Made by a program: the position numbers and the translations under genes. Positions 1 to 9,941 of a stretch of DNA of 64,000 bases are shown here, one piece after another. The DNA comes from Eubacteriales bacterium. GTDB lineage: Bacteria > Bacillota > Clostridia > Lachnospirales > Lachnospiraceae. Within the stretch, counting starts at the first letter, position 1, and each line of letters starts with the position of its first letter. The notes under the pieces were generated by a model. The model searched no databases and was not told where the DNA came from. It worked only from the letters and a program-made list of their open reading frames with translations. The stretch covers positions 38,049-102,048 of the forward strand of contig JAUNGB010000004.1 in the NCBI GenBank assembly GCA_030524715.1. The letters are read 5' to 3'.

Positions 1-340
<340 letters not shown>

Positions 341-373
341 AAATTGGTACATGAGAAGAAAGGGAGAATGATC

Positions 374-1876
374 ATGGATACAATTTTGATACTGGATATC
401 GGAACATCAAACATCAGAGGAGTGCTTTTTAATGAGGAAGGGGAAATTGTTTACAGAACGTCAATAAAGAATATACCGGATTATCTGTCAAAGATAAGAG
501 TGGAGCAAAAGCCGGAAAAGTACCGGGAAAAAATTGTGCAGGTCACAGAAAAATGTGTTGCATATGCAAAAAGTAATGCCTATACTATCAGTTGTATTTC
601 GACAACAGCGCTGCGCACATGCGTTATGCTGGTAAAAGAAGACGGAACTCCGGTATCGGATATTATTATGTGGCAGGATAAGCGTGCGGAAGAGATATGC
701 CTGGAATTAAGGGAAAGTGAGGAACTGGTATATCAATGTACGGGAACCAGAATTCATCCGGTATTTGTAGGACCGAAGATTCTCTGGATGAAAAAATACT
801 GGCCGGAAGCGTATGCCGACTCAGATCGGATCGTGACAGTGGCAGACGATATTCATCATATGATAACGGGAAAATGGGTGACGGATTACACATATGGCAG
901 CAGAACCTCTCTGATGAATATTAAAACTCTGAAATGGGATCCTCAGATGCTGAAGCTTTTTGGCGTAAGAGAAGAAATGTTATGTGAACTGGTGGAACAG
1001 GGAAGTATTATCGGTACTGTTCAGGAGTCTTTTGCTGAAAAGACAGGATTGAAATGCGGTATTCCGGTGGTTTCCGCTGGCGGAGACCAGAACTGCGGGG
1101 CTCTTGGGTCCGGAGTTGTAGGTGAAGGGCTGGCACAGCTTACTACAGGGAGCGGCGCTTATCTGATCGTCTGCTCTGATTCTCCAAAGCTTGATAAAAA
1201 TAAGCGTTTTTTATGTAATATGGCGGCTGTAAAAGGCAAATATATTGTAGAAGCCAGTATGCTTTCTTCTGCTATTTTATATGAATGGTTTTATGATAAT
1301 TTTTATACGGAAAGTCAGGGGGATATGACAAGTACTATTAATGCGGAAGCCGAAAAATCCCGGCCGGGCGCGGGAGGGATGATCGTGCTGCCGTATTTTC
1401 AGGGAAGAGGATGTCCGGACTGGAATACCAGGGCTACCGGAAGCTTTTTAAATGTAACTATGCATAATAGCCGTGGAGATTTTGCGAGGGCTTTGCTGGA
1501 GGGGATTGCAATGGAATCCGCAGAAAACCTGGAAATTATCGAAGAATATACGGGAACTCTGGATAAAATTTATCTTGGCGGCGGTATGACAAAGAGCAGC
1601 CTGTTTAATCAGATTCAGGCGGATACGGCCAACAGAACCTTTTCGCTAAATAAGAATGAAGAAACCACTGCACTGGGAGCTTTCATTTCAGCTGCAGCAG
1701 CGACCGGCCTGGTTTCTTCCTGCCAGGAGGGAAGGAAATTTATCAGAGGTACACAGTGTGTTTACCGGCCAAATTCAGAAAATCAAAAATACTATCAGGA
1801 AATCCGCTGTGAAAGACAAAGGCTTTATCAGGCATTGTATCAACAGGAACTCGGGGCGGAAAGGGCGGATAAATGA
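374..1876 (+). CDS. FGGY-family carbohydrate kinase
   Basis: A 500-residue sugar kinase of the xylulokinase/gluconokinase superfamily. Visible are the N-terminal phosphate-binding motif LDIGTSNIRGVLF (residues about 7-19), MWQDKRAEE, the active-site GGDQ near 236, TTGSGAYL, and the C-terminal signature with GGGMTKSSLFNQIQADTANR near 400. The start at 374 was chosen because AGGGAG at 361-366 is correctly spaced; in-frame ATGs at 326 and 368 are less well placed. It would phosphorylate the keto-sugar or polyol released by the neighbouring glycosidases in the cytoplasm. The exact substrate cannot be read from sequence. Its stop lies 26 bases before the SorC regulator, suggesting one transcript. 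Confidence 0.88.
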   Translation: MDTILILDIGTSNIRGVLFNEEGEIVYRTSIKNIPDYLSKIRVEQKPEKYREKIVQVTEKCVAYAKSNAYTISCISTTALRTCVMLVKEDGTPVSDIIMWQDKRAEEICLELRESEELVYQCTGTRIHPVFVGPKILWMKKYWPEAYADSDRIVTVADDIHHMITGKWVTDYTYGSRTSLMNIKTLKWDPQMLKLFGVREEMLCELVEQGSIIGTVQESFAEKTGLKCGIPVVSAGGDQNCGALGSGVVGEGLAQLTTGSGAYLIVCSDSPKLDKNKRFLCNMAAVKGKYIVEASMLSSAILYEWFYDNFYTESQGDMTSTINAEAEKSRPGAGGMIVLPYFQGRGCPDWNTRATGSFLNVTMHNSRGDFARALLEGIAMESAENLEIIEEYTGTLDKIYLGGGMTKSSLFNQIQADTANRTFSLNKNEETTALGAFISAAAATGLVSSCQEGRKFIRGTQCVYRPNSENQKYYQEIRCERQRLYQALYQQELGAERADK

Positions 1877-1901
1877 AAAAGAAAAGGAATGGGACAAGAT
1901 T

Positions 1902-2855
1902 ATGAACGTGAAGGAAATGATGCAGTTAAGTATGATGACAGAGATTGCGACCATGTATTATGAAAAAAACATGACGCAGTCTGAAATCGGAGAAAAATTA
2001 TATCTGTCAAGGACAAGAATTTCAAGGATCCTGAAAAAGGCTCAGGAAACAGGGGTTGTAGAAATAAAGATCAATCACCTTCTGGAGAGAAATTATTCTT
2101 TTGAAGAGCGCTTTAAACAGAGATTTCATTTAAAAGAGGTGATTTTATACGGAGGCAGTCAGGGCAGTGAGGAGGAAGTAAAAACAGGTGTTGCGGCGCT
2201 TGCCGCGAAATATCTGAAGCAAAGCATCAAGCCAAAGATGACCATCGGTATTTCCTGGGGAAAAACGGTGAGAAAAGCGGTCGACGCTATGTCGGATGTG
2301 GAAAAAATGCCGGTAAACATCGTACAGATCATGGGGGCCGCGTCAACCGGAAATTCTCTTAACAATGGAGATAATATTGCCAACAGGCTCGCCGCAGCAT
2401 ATGGAGGAACAGTACATAACCTGAATACGCCGCTTTTTGTCCCGGATCTTTATGTAAAGAAGCAATTGATGAAGGATCCTCTGATTTTGAAGTCTCTTTC
2501 GCTTGCGGCAAACGCGGATTTGATCCTGACAGGAATCGGCACTCTGGATACTATTACAGATTCCAATCCCTGGCTGGGATATCTGACAAAGGAGATGCGT
2601 GATGAGATCGAAGCACAAGGCGCGGTGGGATGCCTGGGAGCAAGGTTTTTTGACTGTGACGGAAAGGTACTGGACAATTCCTGGAATAACCGGTGTGTGG
2701 GAATTGAACTGAAGGATTTAAGAAAAGTAAAAGAGGTTGTTGTTGTGGCCGCTGATGAATATAAGGCAAAGGCGTTATTGGGAGCTATCCGCGGCGGTTT
2801 TGTGGACGTACTTATAACAGACAGCGGAACAGCCCAGAAAATATTGGAATTGTAA
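1902..2855 (+). CDS. Sugar-binding transcriptional regulator, SorC/DeoR-type
   Basis: A 317-residue protein of the usual length for the SorC family (SorC, LsrR, CggR, B. subtilis DeoR). An N-terminal helix-turn-helix lies at about residues 20-45 (YYEKNMTQSEIGEKLYLSRT), followed by a sugar-phosphate-sensing domain with GISWGKTVRKAV and IGTLDTITDSNPWLGYL. The open frame extends upstream into the kinase gene, but the family N-terminus fits ATG 1902 (MNVKEMMQLSMM). It probably represses both the kinase unit and the ABC operon through the TGCACAWATGTTC motifs and releases DNA on binding a phosphorylated sugar. The inducer is unknown. Confidence 0.9.
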   Translation: MNVKEMMQLSMMTEIATMYYEKNMTQSEIGEKLYLSRTRISRILKKAQETGVVEIKINHLLERNYSFEERFKQRFHLKEVILYGGSQGSEEEVKTGVAALAAKYLKQSIKPKMTIGISWGKTVRKAVDAMSDVEKMPVNIVQIMGAASTGNSLNNGDNIANRLAAAYGGTVHNLNTPLFVPDLYVKKQLMKDPLILKSLSLAANADLILTGIGTLDTITDSNPWLGYLTKEMRDEIEAQGAVGCLGARFFDCDGKVLDNSWNNRCVGIELKDLRKVKEVVVVAADEYKAKALLGAIRGGFVDVLITDSGTAQKILEL

Positions 2856-2879
2856 AAAATACGGAAATATCAAAATGAA

Positions 2880-2927
2880 AATGCACATATGTTCAGAATG
2901 AAGTGGAACATATGTGCATTATTTTTT
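2880..2927 (+). terminator. Hairpin with T-tract, also a double SorC operator
   Basis: Perfect 15-base inverted repeat: AATGCACATATGTTC at 2880-2894 and its complement at 2906-2920, with an 11-base loop and a six-T run at 2922-2927. It looks like the intrinsic terminator of the regulator gene. The arms are also the motif found at 327 and 2989, so the same element can act as an operator pair upstream of the ABC operon. Confidence 0.7.
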
Positions 2928-2959
2928 GAAATATTGATTTATTATCGATCATATGTTAA

Positions 2960-3003
2960 TATAATGCTACCGCGGTAGATATATTTTTTGAACATTTGTG
3001 CAA
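2960..3003 (+). promoter_or_regulatory. Promoter -10 and SorC operator of the ABC operon
   Basis: TATAAT at 2960-2965 is a consensus -10 box (the -35 is weak). The operator GAACATTTGTGCA at 2990-3002 lies about 20 bases past the expected start point and is the reverse complement of the motif at 327-340. The arrangement mirrors the kinase promoter and suggests coordinate control by the SorC regulator. Confidence 0.55.
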
Positions 3004-3052
3004 AACAAAAAAGGGTTTTTACAACTGAAATGCTGTTAGAAAGGAGAAGGAC

Positions 3053-4339
3053 ATGAGAAAAAAACAGATGATAAATACAATGATCAGTATTGCGACAATA
3101 TCAACTATGTTAGTGGGAGGAACGACTGTTTTTGCGGCAGAGGCAGATTCTGAAGAACAGGTTACCCTTACTTTCTGGACGCCTACCTGGAGGAAGGATG
3201 CGGAGTCTCAGATTATTGAAGATTTTATGGAACAGAATCCCAACATCACTATTGAGCCTACTTATTATTCGACGGATGATATTAAGACGAATACAAAGAT
3301 TGCCGCATCATCCGGTACACTGCCGGATATGTGGTATAACTGGTGCGGCTTCAACTGTGCCGATTATTATGCAAGCGAAGGGTTATGCTATGACCTTACG
3401 GAATATGCGGAAACAAATAACTGGGATGAAAAATTTTTGAGCAGTGCGTTGGAAATGTGCAAGTATGAGGATGGCTTATATGCGCTTCCTCAGGTTATGA
3501 CGGGATTAACGGTTTGGTACAGAACGGATATCTTTGAAGAATACGGTCTGGAAATTCCAACAACCTTTGAAGAGCTTGAGGCAGTCTGTGATACACTGGT
3601 AGAAAACGGCGTTGCGCCTTTCGCTACCGGCGGAACAGGAGGATGGCATGTTCTGCGTTATTTCGAGGCTCTTTTGGAATACTACGCAGGCGCGGAAGAG
3701 CATGATTCTCTGAATGCCCTGGAAACTGACTGGGCTTCCTCAGAGGCGGTGGCAAATACCTTTACAAAATTAAAAGAATGGAGCGATAAGGGCTATTTTA
3801 ATAATGGATTCCTGACAGACGACCCGAACAATTCCAAGATGTATGTGTTCAGCGGTACATGCGCAATGCTTCTTGAAAACTCCGGTATGGCTTCTGATAT
3901 CGTTGCCAATGAGTATGATACTAATCAATACGGATGGTTTGCATTCCCTACCGGACAGAACGGGGAAACCGGAAGAATGGACGCTTATGTCAAACTGGTA
4001 CAATTTAACAAGAATCTGACAGATGCTCAGTTTGATGCCGCTATGAAGTTCTGGGAATACTACTACAGTGATGAAAGCCTTGAAGCGCATCCTTCTATTG
4101 AACAGCCGACTGCATTAAAGGACGCTGAGGTCTCCGAATCTATGAGTCTTGCGGATGGTATGCTGGAACAGATCGACGCATCAGGGAGCTATATGACAAC
4201 GGATTTAAGTGTTCCGAATGAAATTCTTGATGGAATTTATGCGGCGCAGGATGGAGTATTCCTTGGAGAGATTCAGCCGGAAGACGCAGGCGCAGAGGTT
4301 CAGAAAGTAATTGATTCTTATAAATCCGGAAATGAGTAG
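3053..4339 (+). CDS. Sugar ABC transporter substrate-binding protein (family 1)
   Basis: A 428-residue extracytoplasmic solute-binding protein of a CUT1 importer. Residues 1-29 form a signal peptide with a VFAAEA cleavage region. There is no lipobox cysteine, unusual for a Gram-positive binding protein that must stay at the membrane. The mature part has family-1 features: VTLTFWTPTW, a long PDMWYNW segment and the GVAPFATGG region. A GAAAGGAGAAGG ribosome site precedes the ATG. It is the first gene of an operon with two permeases; a hairpin follows the gene, fitting higher expression than the permeases. Ligand unknown, probably an oligosaccharide. Confidence 0.9.
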   Translation: MRKKQMINTMISIATISTMLVGGTTVFAAEADSEEQVTLTFWTPTWRKDAESQIIEDFMEQNPNITIEPTYYSTDDIKTNTKIAASSGTLPDMWYNWCGFNCADYYASEGLCYDLTEYAETNNWDEKFLSSALEMCKYEDGLYALPQVMTGLTVWYRTDIFEEYGLEIPTTFEELEAVCDTLVENGVAPFATGGTGGWHVLRYFEALLEYYAGAEEHDSLNALETDWASSEAVANTFTKLKEWSDKGYFNNGFLTDDPNNSKMYVFSGTCAMLLENSGMASDIVANEYDTNQYGWFAFPTGQNGETGRMDAYVKLVQFNKNLTDAQFDAAMKFWEYYYSDESLEAHPSIEQPTALKDAEVSESMSLADGMLEQIDASGSYMTTDLSVPNEILDGIYAAQDGVFLGEIQPEDAGAEVQKVIDSYKSGNE

Positions 4340-4392
4340 CAGAATGAGGCTGTCAGCTGCCATGCTGTGAGAAGCATAAAAGAAAAACTGGT

Positions 4393-4423
4393 TTTGGGGG
4401 AGCGTTTCAGGTGCTCCCCCAAA
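4393..4423 (+). other. Intra-operon hairpin between binding protein and permease
   Basis: TTTGGGGGAGC (4393-4403) pairs perfectly with GCTCCCCCAAA (4413-4423) around a 9-base loop and is not followed by a T-run. Such hairpins after binding-protein genes commonly protect the upstream mRNA from 3' decay and lower permease expression. This role is inferred. Confidence 0.65.
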
Positions 4424-4442
4424 TTAGTAAGGGAGGGATTTT

Positions 4443-5306
4443 TTGAAAGAAAAATTGAAGACGGCATCGTTTCTTATGCCTGCCATAGTGATTTATATAA
4501 TCGTAGTGATCTTTCCGACAATATATTCAGTAGTTTTGAGCCTGTATGACTGGAATGGATTATCAGGAAAGAAATTTGTCGGCTTGAAAAATTATATTCA
4601 ATTGTTTACTGCAGATAATATTTTTTATACTGCTCTGAAAAACAATATTATCTGGATGATTCTGACTGTTTGTATCACGATCATGCTGGCTTTGCTGCTG
4701 GCTCTGGTATTGAACAGGCATTTTCGGGGTCGGATCGTATACAGGGCGATCTTTTATTTTCCGTATATGCTGTCCTGGATCATTGTTGGAATTATCTGGA
4801 AATGGATGTACAATCCGAATTTCGGCCTTCTTAACCAGCTTCTTGAGATGGTGGGGCTGGATTCACTGAAGGGCTCTTTTTTGTCTAATCCTAAGACGGC
4901 TTTGTATTGTGTATTTGCGGCGGCGCTTTGGCAGGGCTTAGGACAGCCGATGCTGTACTTTCTCGCGGGACTTCAGACCATGCCCACAGACATCATTGAA
5001 GCGGCAAGAATCGACGGAGCCGGAAAAATCAATCTTTTTTTCAGGATTATTGTGCCGATGCTGAAGGAAACCTTTGTGATTGTATTTGCGACGCAGATCA
5101 TTGCCTCTATGAAGGTATATGATATCGTTTATGTTATGACGGACGGCGGCCCCGCAAATGCAACGCAGACGCTGGCTACTTATATGTATAACCAGACCTT
5201 TACTTATAATAAGCTGGGAATGGGAAGCGCTATCGCCACGATCATGGTGCTTATCATGATGGTCGTGATCATACCATATGTGGCTTTTACCGCAAAAGAG
5301 GATTAG
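4443..5306 (+). CDS. Sugar ABC permease, MalF-like (CUT1)
   Basis: A 287-residue integral membrane protein with six predicted membrane segments and the CUT1 EAA loop EAARIDGAGKINLFFRIIVPML near residue 185. The start is TTG at 4443 after a GGGAGGG ribosome site; no suitable ATG is nearby. It forms the transport channel with the next permease. No ATPase gene is in the operon, so a shared MsmK-type ATPase encoded elsewhere is expected. Confidence 0.92.
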   Translation: MKEKLKTASFLMPAIVIYIIVVIFPTIYSVVLSLYDWNGLSGKKFVGLKNYIQLFTADNIFYTALKNNIIWMILTVCITIMLALLLALVLNRHFRGRIVYRAIFYFPYMLSWIIVGIIWKWMYNPNFGLLNQLLEMVGLDSLKGSFLSNPKTALYCVFAAALWQGLGQPMLYFLAGLQTMPTDIIEAARIDGAGKINLFFRIIVPMLKETFVIVFATQIIASMKVYDIVYVMTDGGPANATQTLATYMYNQTFTYNKLGMGSAIATIMVLIMMVVIIPYVAFTAKED

Positions 5307-5318
5307 AGGAGGCTGAGT

Positions 5319-6149
5319 ATGAAGAAAAAGACAAGAAAAAAAATAGTTTTTTATTTTTTGTTGACAGTTGCCGCTGTTGTATGGATGCTTCCTCTGGTGA
5401 TGATCGTGCTTTCAGCAATTCGAAAGACTTCAGAATTCTATACAAATCTGAACCTTTTCTCTATTCCGGAGACGATTCAGTGGGAAAATTTTACGGATGC
5501 GTGGAATAAGGGAAATCTGGGGCGGTATATGGCCAATGGACTTCTGGTAAGCTGTGTGGAGGTTCCATTGGAAGTGCTGCTTTCTTCGATGTGTGCTTTT
5601 GCGCTGACAAGATTAAAGGTAAAGCACAGCAACGCTTTGTTCATGTTCATCCTGGTTGGAATGATGCTGCCAAGACAGATGGCGTTGATTCCTCTGAATA
5701 TTATGTACACAAAAGCCGGACTGGTTAATACATATCCGGGTTTATGGCTTACTTATGTGGGATTTGGTATTCCTATGGGCGTATTGGTATTCCGCGGATT
5801 TTTCCGTTCGATTCCCATGGAATTGGACGAGGCGGCCAAAATTGACGGCTGTGGGAAATACAGGCTGTTTGCGTCGGTTATCATGCCTGTGGCAAAGCCT
5901 GCGGTAGCAACGATGTGCATCCTTGATTTTTTGGGTACTTGGAATGAATTTTTGCTTCAGAGTGTGCTGATCACCAAAGATACCATGAAAACTGTACCCA
6001 ACGGACTTTTAAGCTTTATGGGCGAATTCAGTACGGATTACGGGCTGCTCAGCGCCGGCGTGCTGATTTCGATTATTCCGGTTTTGGTTATTTATCTCGT
6101 ATTCCAGAGACAATTTGTAGAAGGAATGGCTGGAGCTGTGAAAGCATAA
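5319..6149 (+). CDS. Sugar ABC permease, MalG-like (CUT1)
   Basis: A 276-residue partner permease. The N-terminus is a basic stretch followed by a membrane segment, and the EAA loop LDEAAKIDGCGKYRLFASVI lies near residue 168. The C-terminus RQFVEGMAGAVKA is typical of MalG-type subunits. It starts 12 bases after the previous gene with an AGGAGG site, so translation is probably coupled. It dimerises with the 4443 product to import the ligand bound by the 3053 protein. Confidence 0.92.
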   Translation: MKKKTRKKIVFYFLLTVAAVVWMLPLVMIVLSAIRKTSEFYTNLNLFSIPETIQWENFTDAWNKGNLGRYMANGLLVSCVEVPLEVLLSSMCAFALTRLKVKHSNALFMFILVGMMLPRQMALIPLNIMYTKAGLVNTYPGLWLTYVGFGIPMGVLVFRGFFRSIPMELDEAAKIDGCGKYRLFASVIMPVAKPAVATMCILDFLGTWNEFLLQSVLITKDTMKTVPNGLLSFMGEFSTDYGLLSAGVLISIIPVLVIYLVFQRQFVEGMAGAVKA

Positions 6150-6227
6150 AAATCTGAAAAATTATGGGATTCCCTGTAAAATTTGTCTGCATTATAGTTA
6201 CGGAAAACTATGGAATCGAGGTGAATG

Positions 6228-7760
6228 ATGAAATATAAAAACACAGTGGAAAAATGGGGAATGTTTGAGGCGGCCTGTGAAGGAAAGACGGAGGGGAATC
6301 CTTTTCGGGATTTTACCATTTCAGGAAGCTTCCGGGGAGAAAAGGAGAAAGTAGAAGCGGAAGGCTTTTATGATGGAGACGGCGTCTATAAAGTACGCTT
6401 TATGCCCTCTTTTGAGGGAAAGTACAGTTTCTGTATAAGAGGAACCTTTTCAGATGAAATTTATGAAGGGAGTTTTTTGGTTACAGCGCCGTCCAAGGAA
6501 AATCACGGGCCGATAAGAACTGCCAATACCTACCATTTTGCCTATGAGGATGGGACACCATATTATCCAGTTGGGACTACATGCTATGTGTGGGAACTGC
6601 AGAAGGACGAAAAAGTCATCCAGACCCTGGAAAGCTTAAAGGAAGCCGGCTTTAATAAAATCCGTTTCTGCATACTTCCCAAACACTATGATTATAATTT
6701 GGGTGAGCCGCGTTCCTATCCGTATGAGGGGACGCCTATGGACAGCAGTATATTGACGGAAGAGAATTTTCGGGAATATACAGGAAAAACGGAAGGAAAT
6801 TGCTGGGATTTTGAAAGGTTTTGTCCGGAACATTTCCAAAATATTGAAAATTGTATTTTGGAACTGCAAAAGCTGGGCGTGGAAGCGGATCTGATCGTGA
6901 TGCATCCTTATGACCGCTGGGGCTTTTCAAGGATGACAAGAGAGCAGGATGATCTATACTGGAATTATGTGATTTCCAGATTTTCCGCATTCCGTAACGT
7001 ATGGTGGTCTCTTGCCAACGAATACGATCTGCTGGACTGTAAAACTCAGGAAGACTGGGAGCATTACGGCAATCTCCTGTGTCAAAAGGATGCCTGCGGA
7101 CATTTGAGGTCTATCCATAACTGCCGTCCGTTTTATGATTATTCAAGACCATGGATCACTCACTGCAGTATTCAGCGTCAGGATCTGTATAAAACTGCGG
7201 AAATGGTTCAGGAATGGAGAATACGCTACAGGAAGCCGGTAGTTTTGGATGAGATTGCATATGAGGGAAACCTTCCTTTAGGATGGGGAAATATTACCGG
7301 AGAGGAAATGGTCAGGAGGTTTTGGGAAGCGTTTCTAAGAGGCGGCTATGCCGGGCATGGAGAAACGTATTGGAATCCTCAGGGAGTATTGTGGTGGTCT
7401 CATGGCGGGAGGCTTTTGGGAGAGAGCTGGAAGAGAGTACGTTTCTTACATAAGATCATGTGCGAAACACCGGGAATCGGATTGAAGTTTAAGGAAATGG
7501 AAAGAGACGATATCTGTGCGGTACCGGAGGATTTTACACTTGCCCAAAAGACTGGATATCATTTGTTTTATTATAGTTTTATGCAGCCGTGCTTTGAGAA
7601 GTTTTATTTTGATGAGGATACGGAGTATCAGGTGGAAGTCATTGATACCTGGAATATGGTCATCGAGAATGCAGGTAAGTTTAAAGGGAAATTTACCATT
7701 AAGCTTCCGGGCAGGCAGTATATGGCGATTCGGATCCGGAAGGCATCGCAGGTGGTATAG
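6228..7760 (+). CDS. Putative glycoside hydrolase with DUF5060 N-terminus and DUF5605-like C-terminus
   Basis: About 510 residues. The N-terminal 90 residues form a DUF5060-like beta domain (EKWGMFEAACEGKTEGNPF). A TIM-barrel part follows with GTTCYVWELQ, NKIRFCILPKHYDYN, WWSLANEYDLLD (candidate catalytic Glu in ANEYD) and VLDEIAYEGN (second candidate Glu). The C-terminal about 90 residues resemble DUF5605. There is no signal peptide, so it acts on imported oligosaccharides. GAGG at 6218-6221 fits ATG 6228 better than the adjacent ATG 6225. The GH140 apiosidases have a related architecture, but the specificity here cannot be read. It lies within the importer operon. Confidence 0.72.
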   Translation: MKYKNTVEKWGMFEAACEGKTEGNPFRDFTISGSFRGEKEKVEAEGFYDGDGVYKVRFMPSFEGKYSFCIRGTFSDEIYEGSFLVTAPSKENHGPIRTANTYHFAYEDGTPYYPVGTTCYVWELQKDEKVIQTLESLKEAGFNKIRFCILPKHYDYNLGEPRSYPYEGTPMDSSILTEENFREYTGKTEGNCWDFERFCPEHFQNIENCILELQKLGVEADLIVMHPYDRWGFSRMTREQDDLYWNYVISRFSAFRNVWWSLANEYDLLDCKTQEDWEHYGNLLCQKDACGHLRSIHNCRPFYDYSRPWITHCSIQRQDLYKTAEMVQEWRIRYRKPVVLDEIAYEGNLPLGWGNITGEEMVRRFWEAFLRGGYAGHGETYWNPQGVLWWSHGGRLLGESWKRVRFLHKIMCETPGIGLKFKEMERDDICAVPEDFTLAQKTGYHLFYYSFMQPCFEKFYFDEDTEYQVEVIDTWNMVIENAGKFKGKFTIKLPGRQYMAIRIRKASQVV

Positions 7761-7811
7761 GCTTCAGCATATTTTAAGGAATAAAAATAATATAAAACGG
7801 GAGGATATGGA

Positions 7812-8876
7812 ATGAGCAAGGTAGATGAAATTACAAGAGAAAGCTGGATATTGAGCAGCTTTCCGGAATGGGGAACCTGGCTGAATGAGGAAATTGAAGA
7901 AGAAGAGGTTAAAGAAGGCACGGTTGCGATGTGGTGGCTGGGCTGCACCGGACTCTGGATAAAAACGCCGGGCGACTGCAATATCAGCATAGATTTCTGG
8001 TGCGGCAACGGAAAAAGAACGAAAAAGAATAAATATATGGCAAAGGGACATCAGATGGCAAATATGTGCGGAGGCCGGTTACTCCAGCCGAATTTAAGAG
8101 CAATGCCTACGGTTCTGGATCCTTTTGCGGTTAAAAAAGTGGACGCAGTACTTGCCACGCATTATCATCAGGATCATATGGATCCCAACTATGCGGCAGC
8201 AGTTCTGAGGAATATAGAAAGCAAGGTGCCGTTCATCGGGCCAAAGGAATCTATTAATACCTGGAGAAAATGGGGGGTTCCTGAAGAACGGTTCATAGAG
8301 GTAAAGCCGGGAGATCATCTGATGATCAAGGATATTGAAATTGAAGTGCTGGAATCCTTTGACAGAACCTGCCTTGTGACCACAAACGGAGAGGAAGATA
8401 TCCGTGGTACCTGTCCTGATAATATGGATGAAAAAGCTGTCAATTACCTGATAAAGACGCCGGGAGGCAATATTTATCACAGTGGAGACAGCCATTATTC
8501 CATTTATTTTGCCAAGCATGGAAAAGAGCATGAGATCGATGTGGCGTTTGGTTCTTACGGGGAGAACCCGGTAGGGATTGCGGACAAAATGACTTCCTGC
8601 GATATTTTGAGAATGGCAGAAGCGCTGAGATGTAAGGTAGTGATACCTATTCACTATGATATCTGGACAAATTTTATGGCGGATACCAGAGAGATTGAGG
8701 TTTTGTATGAAATGAAGAAGGATCGTCTCGGATATCAGTTCCATCCCTTTATCTGGGAGGTAGGAGGAAAATATATTTATCCTACGGACGCCGGGAAACG
8801 CCGTTACCACCACGACAGAGGATTTTCGGATTGTTTTACAGAAGAACCGAATACGCCGTTTCGTTCTATTTTGTAA
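7812..8876 (+). CDS. MBL-fold hydrolase, UlaG-like (L-ascorbate-6-phosphate lactonase family)
   Basis: A 354-residue metallo-beta-lactamase-fold protein collinear with UlaG: the N-terminus [20 protein letters not shown], the metal motif THYHQDHMD near residue 115, [20 protein letters not shown] and a terminal [16 protein letters not shown]. UlaG opens the lactone of L-ascorbate 6-phosphate. No UlaA/B/C importer or UlaD/E/F enzymes occur nearby; instead the gene sits behind an ABC importer, a glycosidase and an FGGY kinase. It may act on a different phosphorylated lactone. Family call is strong, the substrate is open. A GGGAGG site precedes the ATG. Confidence 0.85.
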   Translation: MSKVDEITRESWILSSFPEWGTWLNEEIEEEEVKEGTVAMWWLGCTGLWIKTPGDCNISIDFWCGNGKRTKKNKYMAKGHQMANMCGGRLLQPNLRAMPTVLDPFAVKKVDAVLATHYHQDHMDPNYAAAVLRNIESKVPFIGPKESINTWRKWGVPEERFIEVKPGDHLMIKDIEIEVLESFDRTCLVTTNGEEDIRGTCPDNMDEKAVNYLIKTPGGNIYHSGDSHYSIYFAKHGKEHEIDVAFGSYGENPVGIADKMTSCDILRMAEALRCKVVIPIHYDIWTNFMADTREIEVLYEMKKDRLGYQFHPFIWEVGGKYIYPTDAGKRRYHHDRGFSDCFTEEPNTPFRSIL

Positions 8877-8897
8877 AGAAATACGGGGTGAAAGAAC

Positions 8898-9932
8898 ATG
8901 AAATTTCAAAAACAGATATTAGGGCAGATGGAACGGTGTTATGCAGTTTCTGTGATGGAATATAAAAATCATCCGTATGTATTTTTTGCAACTGAAGGAA
9001 AAAACGGGGGCTGTATTGCTTTTGAAGCAGAAAAATGGGAAAACAGCTCCAGCGTCTGGGAAACGCCGGGCGGCACTATGAGTATGGTTCCTCTGTCAGG
9101 AGAAAGAGGCTTTTTGGCTATTCAGAAATTTTACCGTCTGTATGAATGGGAAGAGGCGGAATTAGTCTGGTGTTATCCCGCCGGGGATGGCGGATGGAGG
9201 GTAAAGGAGCTTTTTACTTTACCGTATATACATAGATTTGATGTGTTGAAAAGGGATGGAAAAGAGTATCTGATCTGCTGTACCCTGGCAGCACACAAAA
9301 AAGAAAGGGCGGACTGGTCACAGCCGGGCGCCGTCTATACGGCGGAGCTTCCCGGGGATTTAAATACGCCGTTTACGTTAAAAAAATTAGAACTGGATAT
9401 TTATCAGAATCATGGATTTGTTAAAAAAGAAGCCGATGGCTATGATATTGCATTTGTAGGGGGAAGAGAAGGCATTTTCCGAATAACCCCTCCGGGAAAG
9501 GATCATGCCGGCTGGCAGACAGAACAGATATTTTACGCTCCTGTCAGTGATATGGATTGGATCGATATAGACGGGGACGGAGAACCGGAACTGGCAACAA
9601 TTGAAGAATTTCACGGCTGCTATTACAGGATTTATAAAAAAAGAGAAGACGGCTATCGTTTGGTATTCCAACATCCGGAGGAAACAGAATTTTATCATGT
9701 AGTAAAAAGCGGAACTTTATGCGGCAGGCCGGTTTTTGTCGGAGGATGCAGAAGAGGAAAGCAGCAGTTATTTGTGGTAGAGTGTACAGAAGGGAAATTT
9801 ACCGTCCATACGGCAGACGAAGGCGTTGGCCCGAGTAATGCGGTTATTTATCACGGGGCAGAGTATGATTATATTTGCTCCGCTAACAGAGAAACAGGTG
9901 AAGCGGCAGTATATAAGGTGACTGAAGGATAA
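8898..9932 (+). CDS. Uncharacterised beta-propeller-like (FG-GAP/VCBS) protein
   Basis: A 344-residue protein without signal peptide or membrane segment. It is rich in aromatic beta-strand-like repeats, and one segment, DIDGDGEPELATIEE (near residue 220), has the calcium-binding FG-GAP/VCBS pattern. It starts 21 bases after the UlaG-like gene and ends 9 bases before the GH106-like gene, so it belongs to the same operon. A cytoplasmic FG-GAP protein in a sugar operon is unusual; it could be a lyase, an epimerase or a binding protein. No function is assigned. Confidence 0.7.
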   Translation: MKFQKQILGQMERCYAVSVMEYKNHPYVFFATEGKNGGCIAFEAEKWENSSSVWETPGGTMSMVPLSGERGFLAIQKFYRLYEWEEAELVWCYPAGDGGWRVKELFTLPYIHRFDVLKRDGKEYLICCTLAAHKKERADWSQPGAVYTAELPGDLNTPFTLKKLELDIYQNHGFVKKEADGYDIAFVGGREGIFRITPPGKDHAGWQTEQIFYAPVSDMDWIDIDGDGEPELATIEEFHGCYYRIYKKREDGYRLVFQHPEETEFYHVVKSGTLCGRPVFVGGCRRGKQQLFVVECTEGKFTVHTADEGVGPSNAVIYHGAEYDYICSANRETGEAAVYKVTEG

Positions 9933-9941
9933 AGGAGAGAT

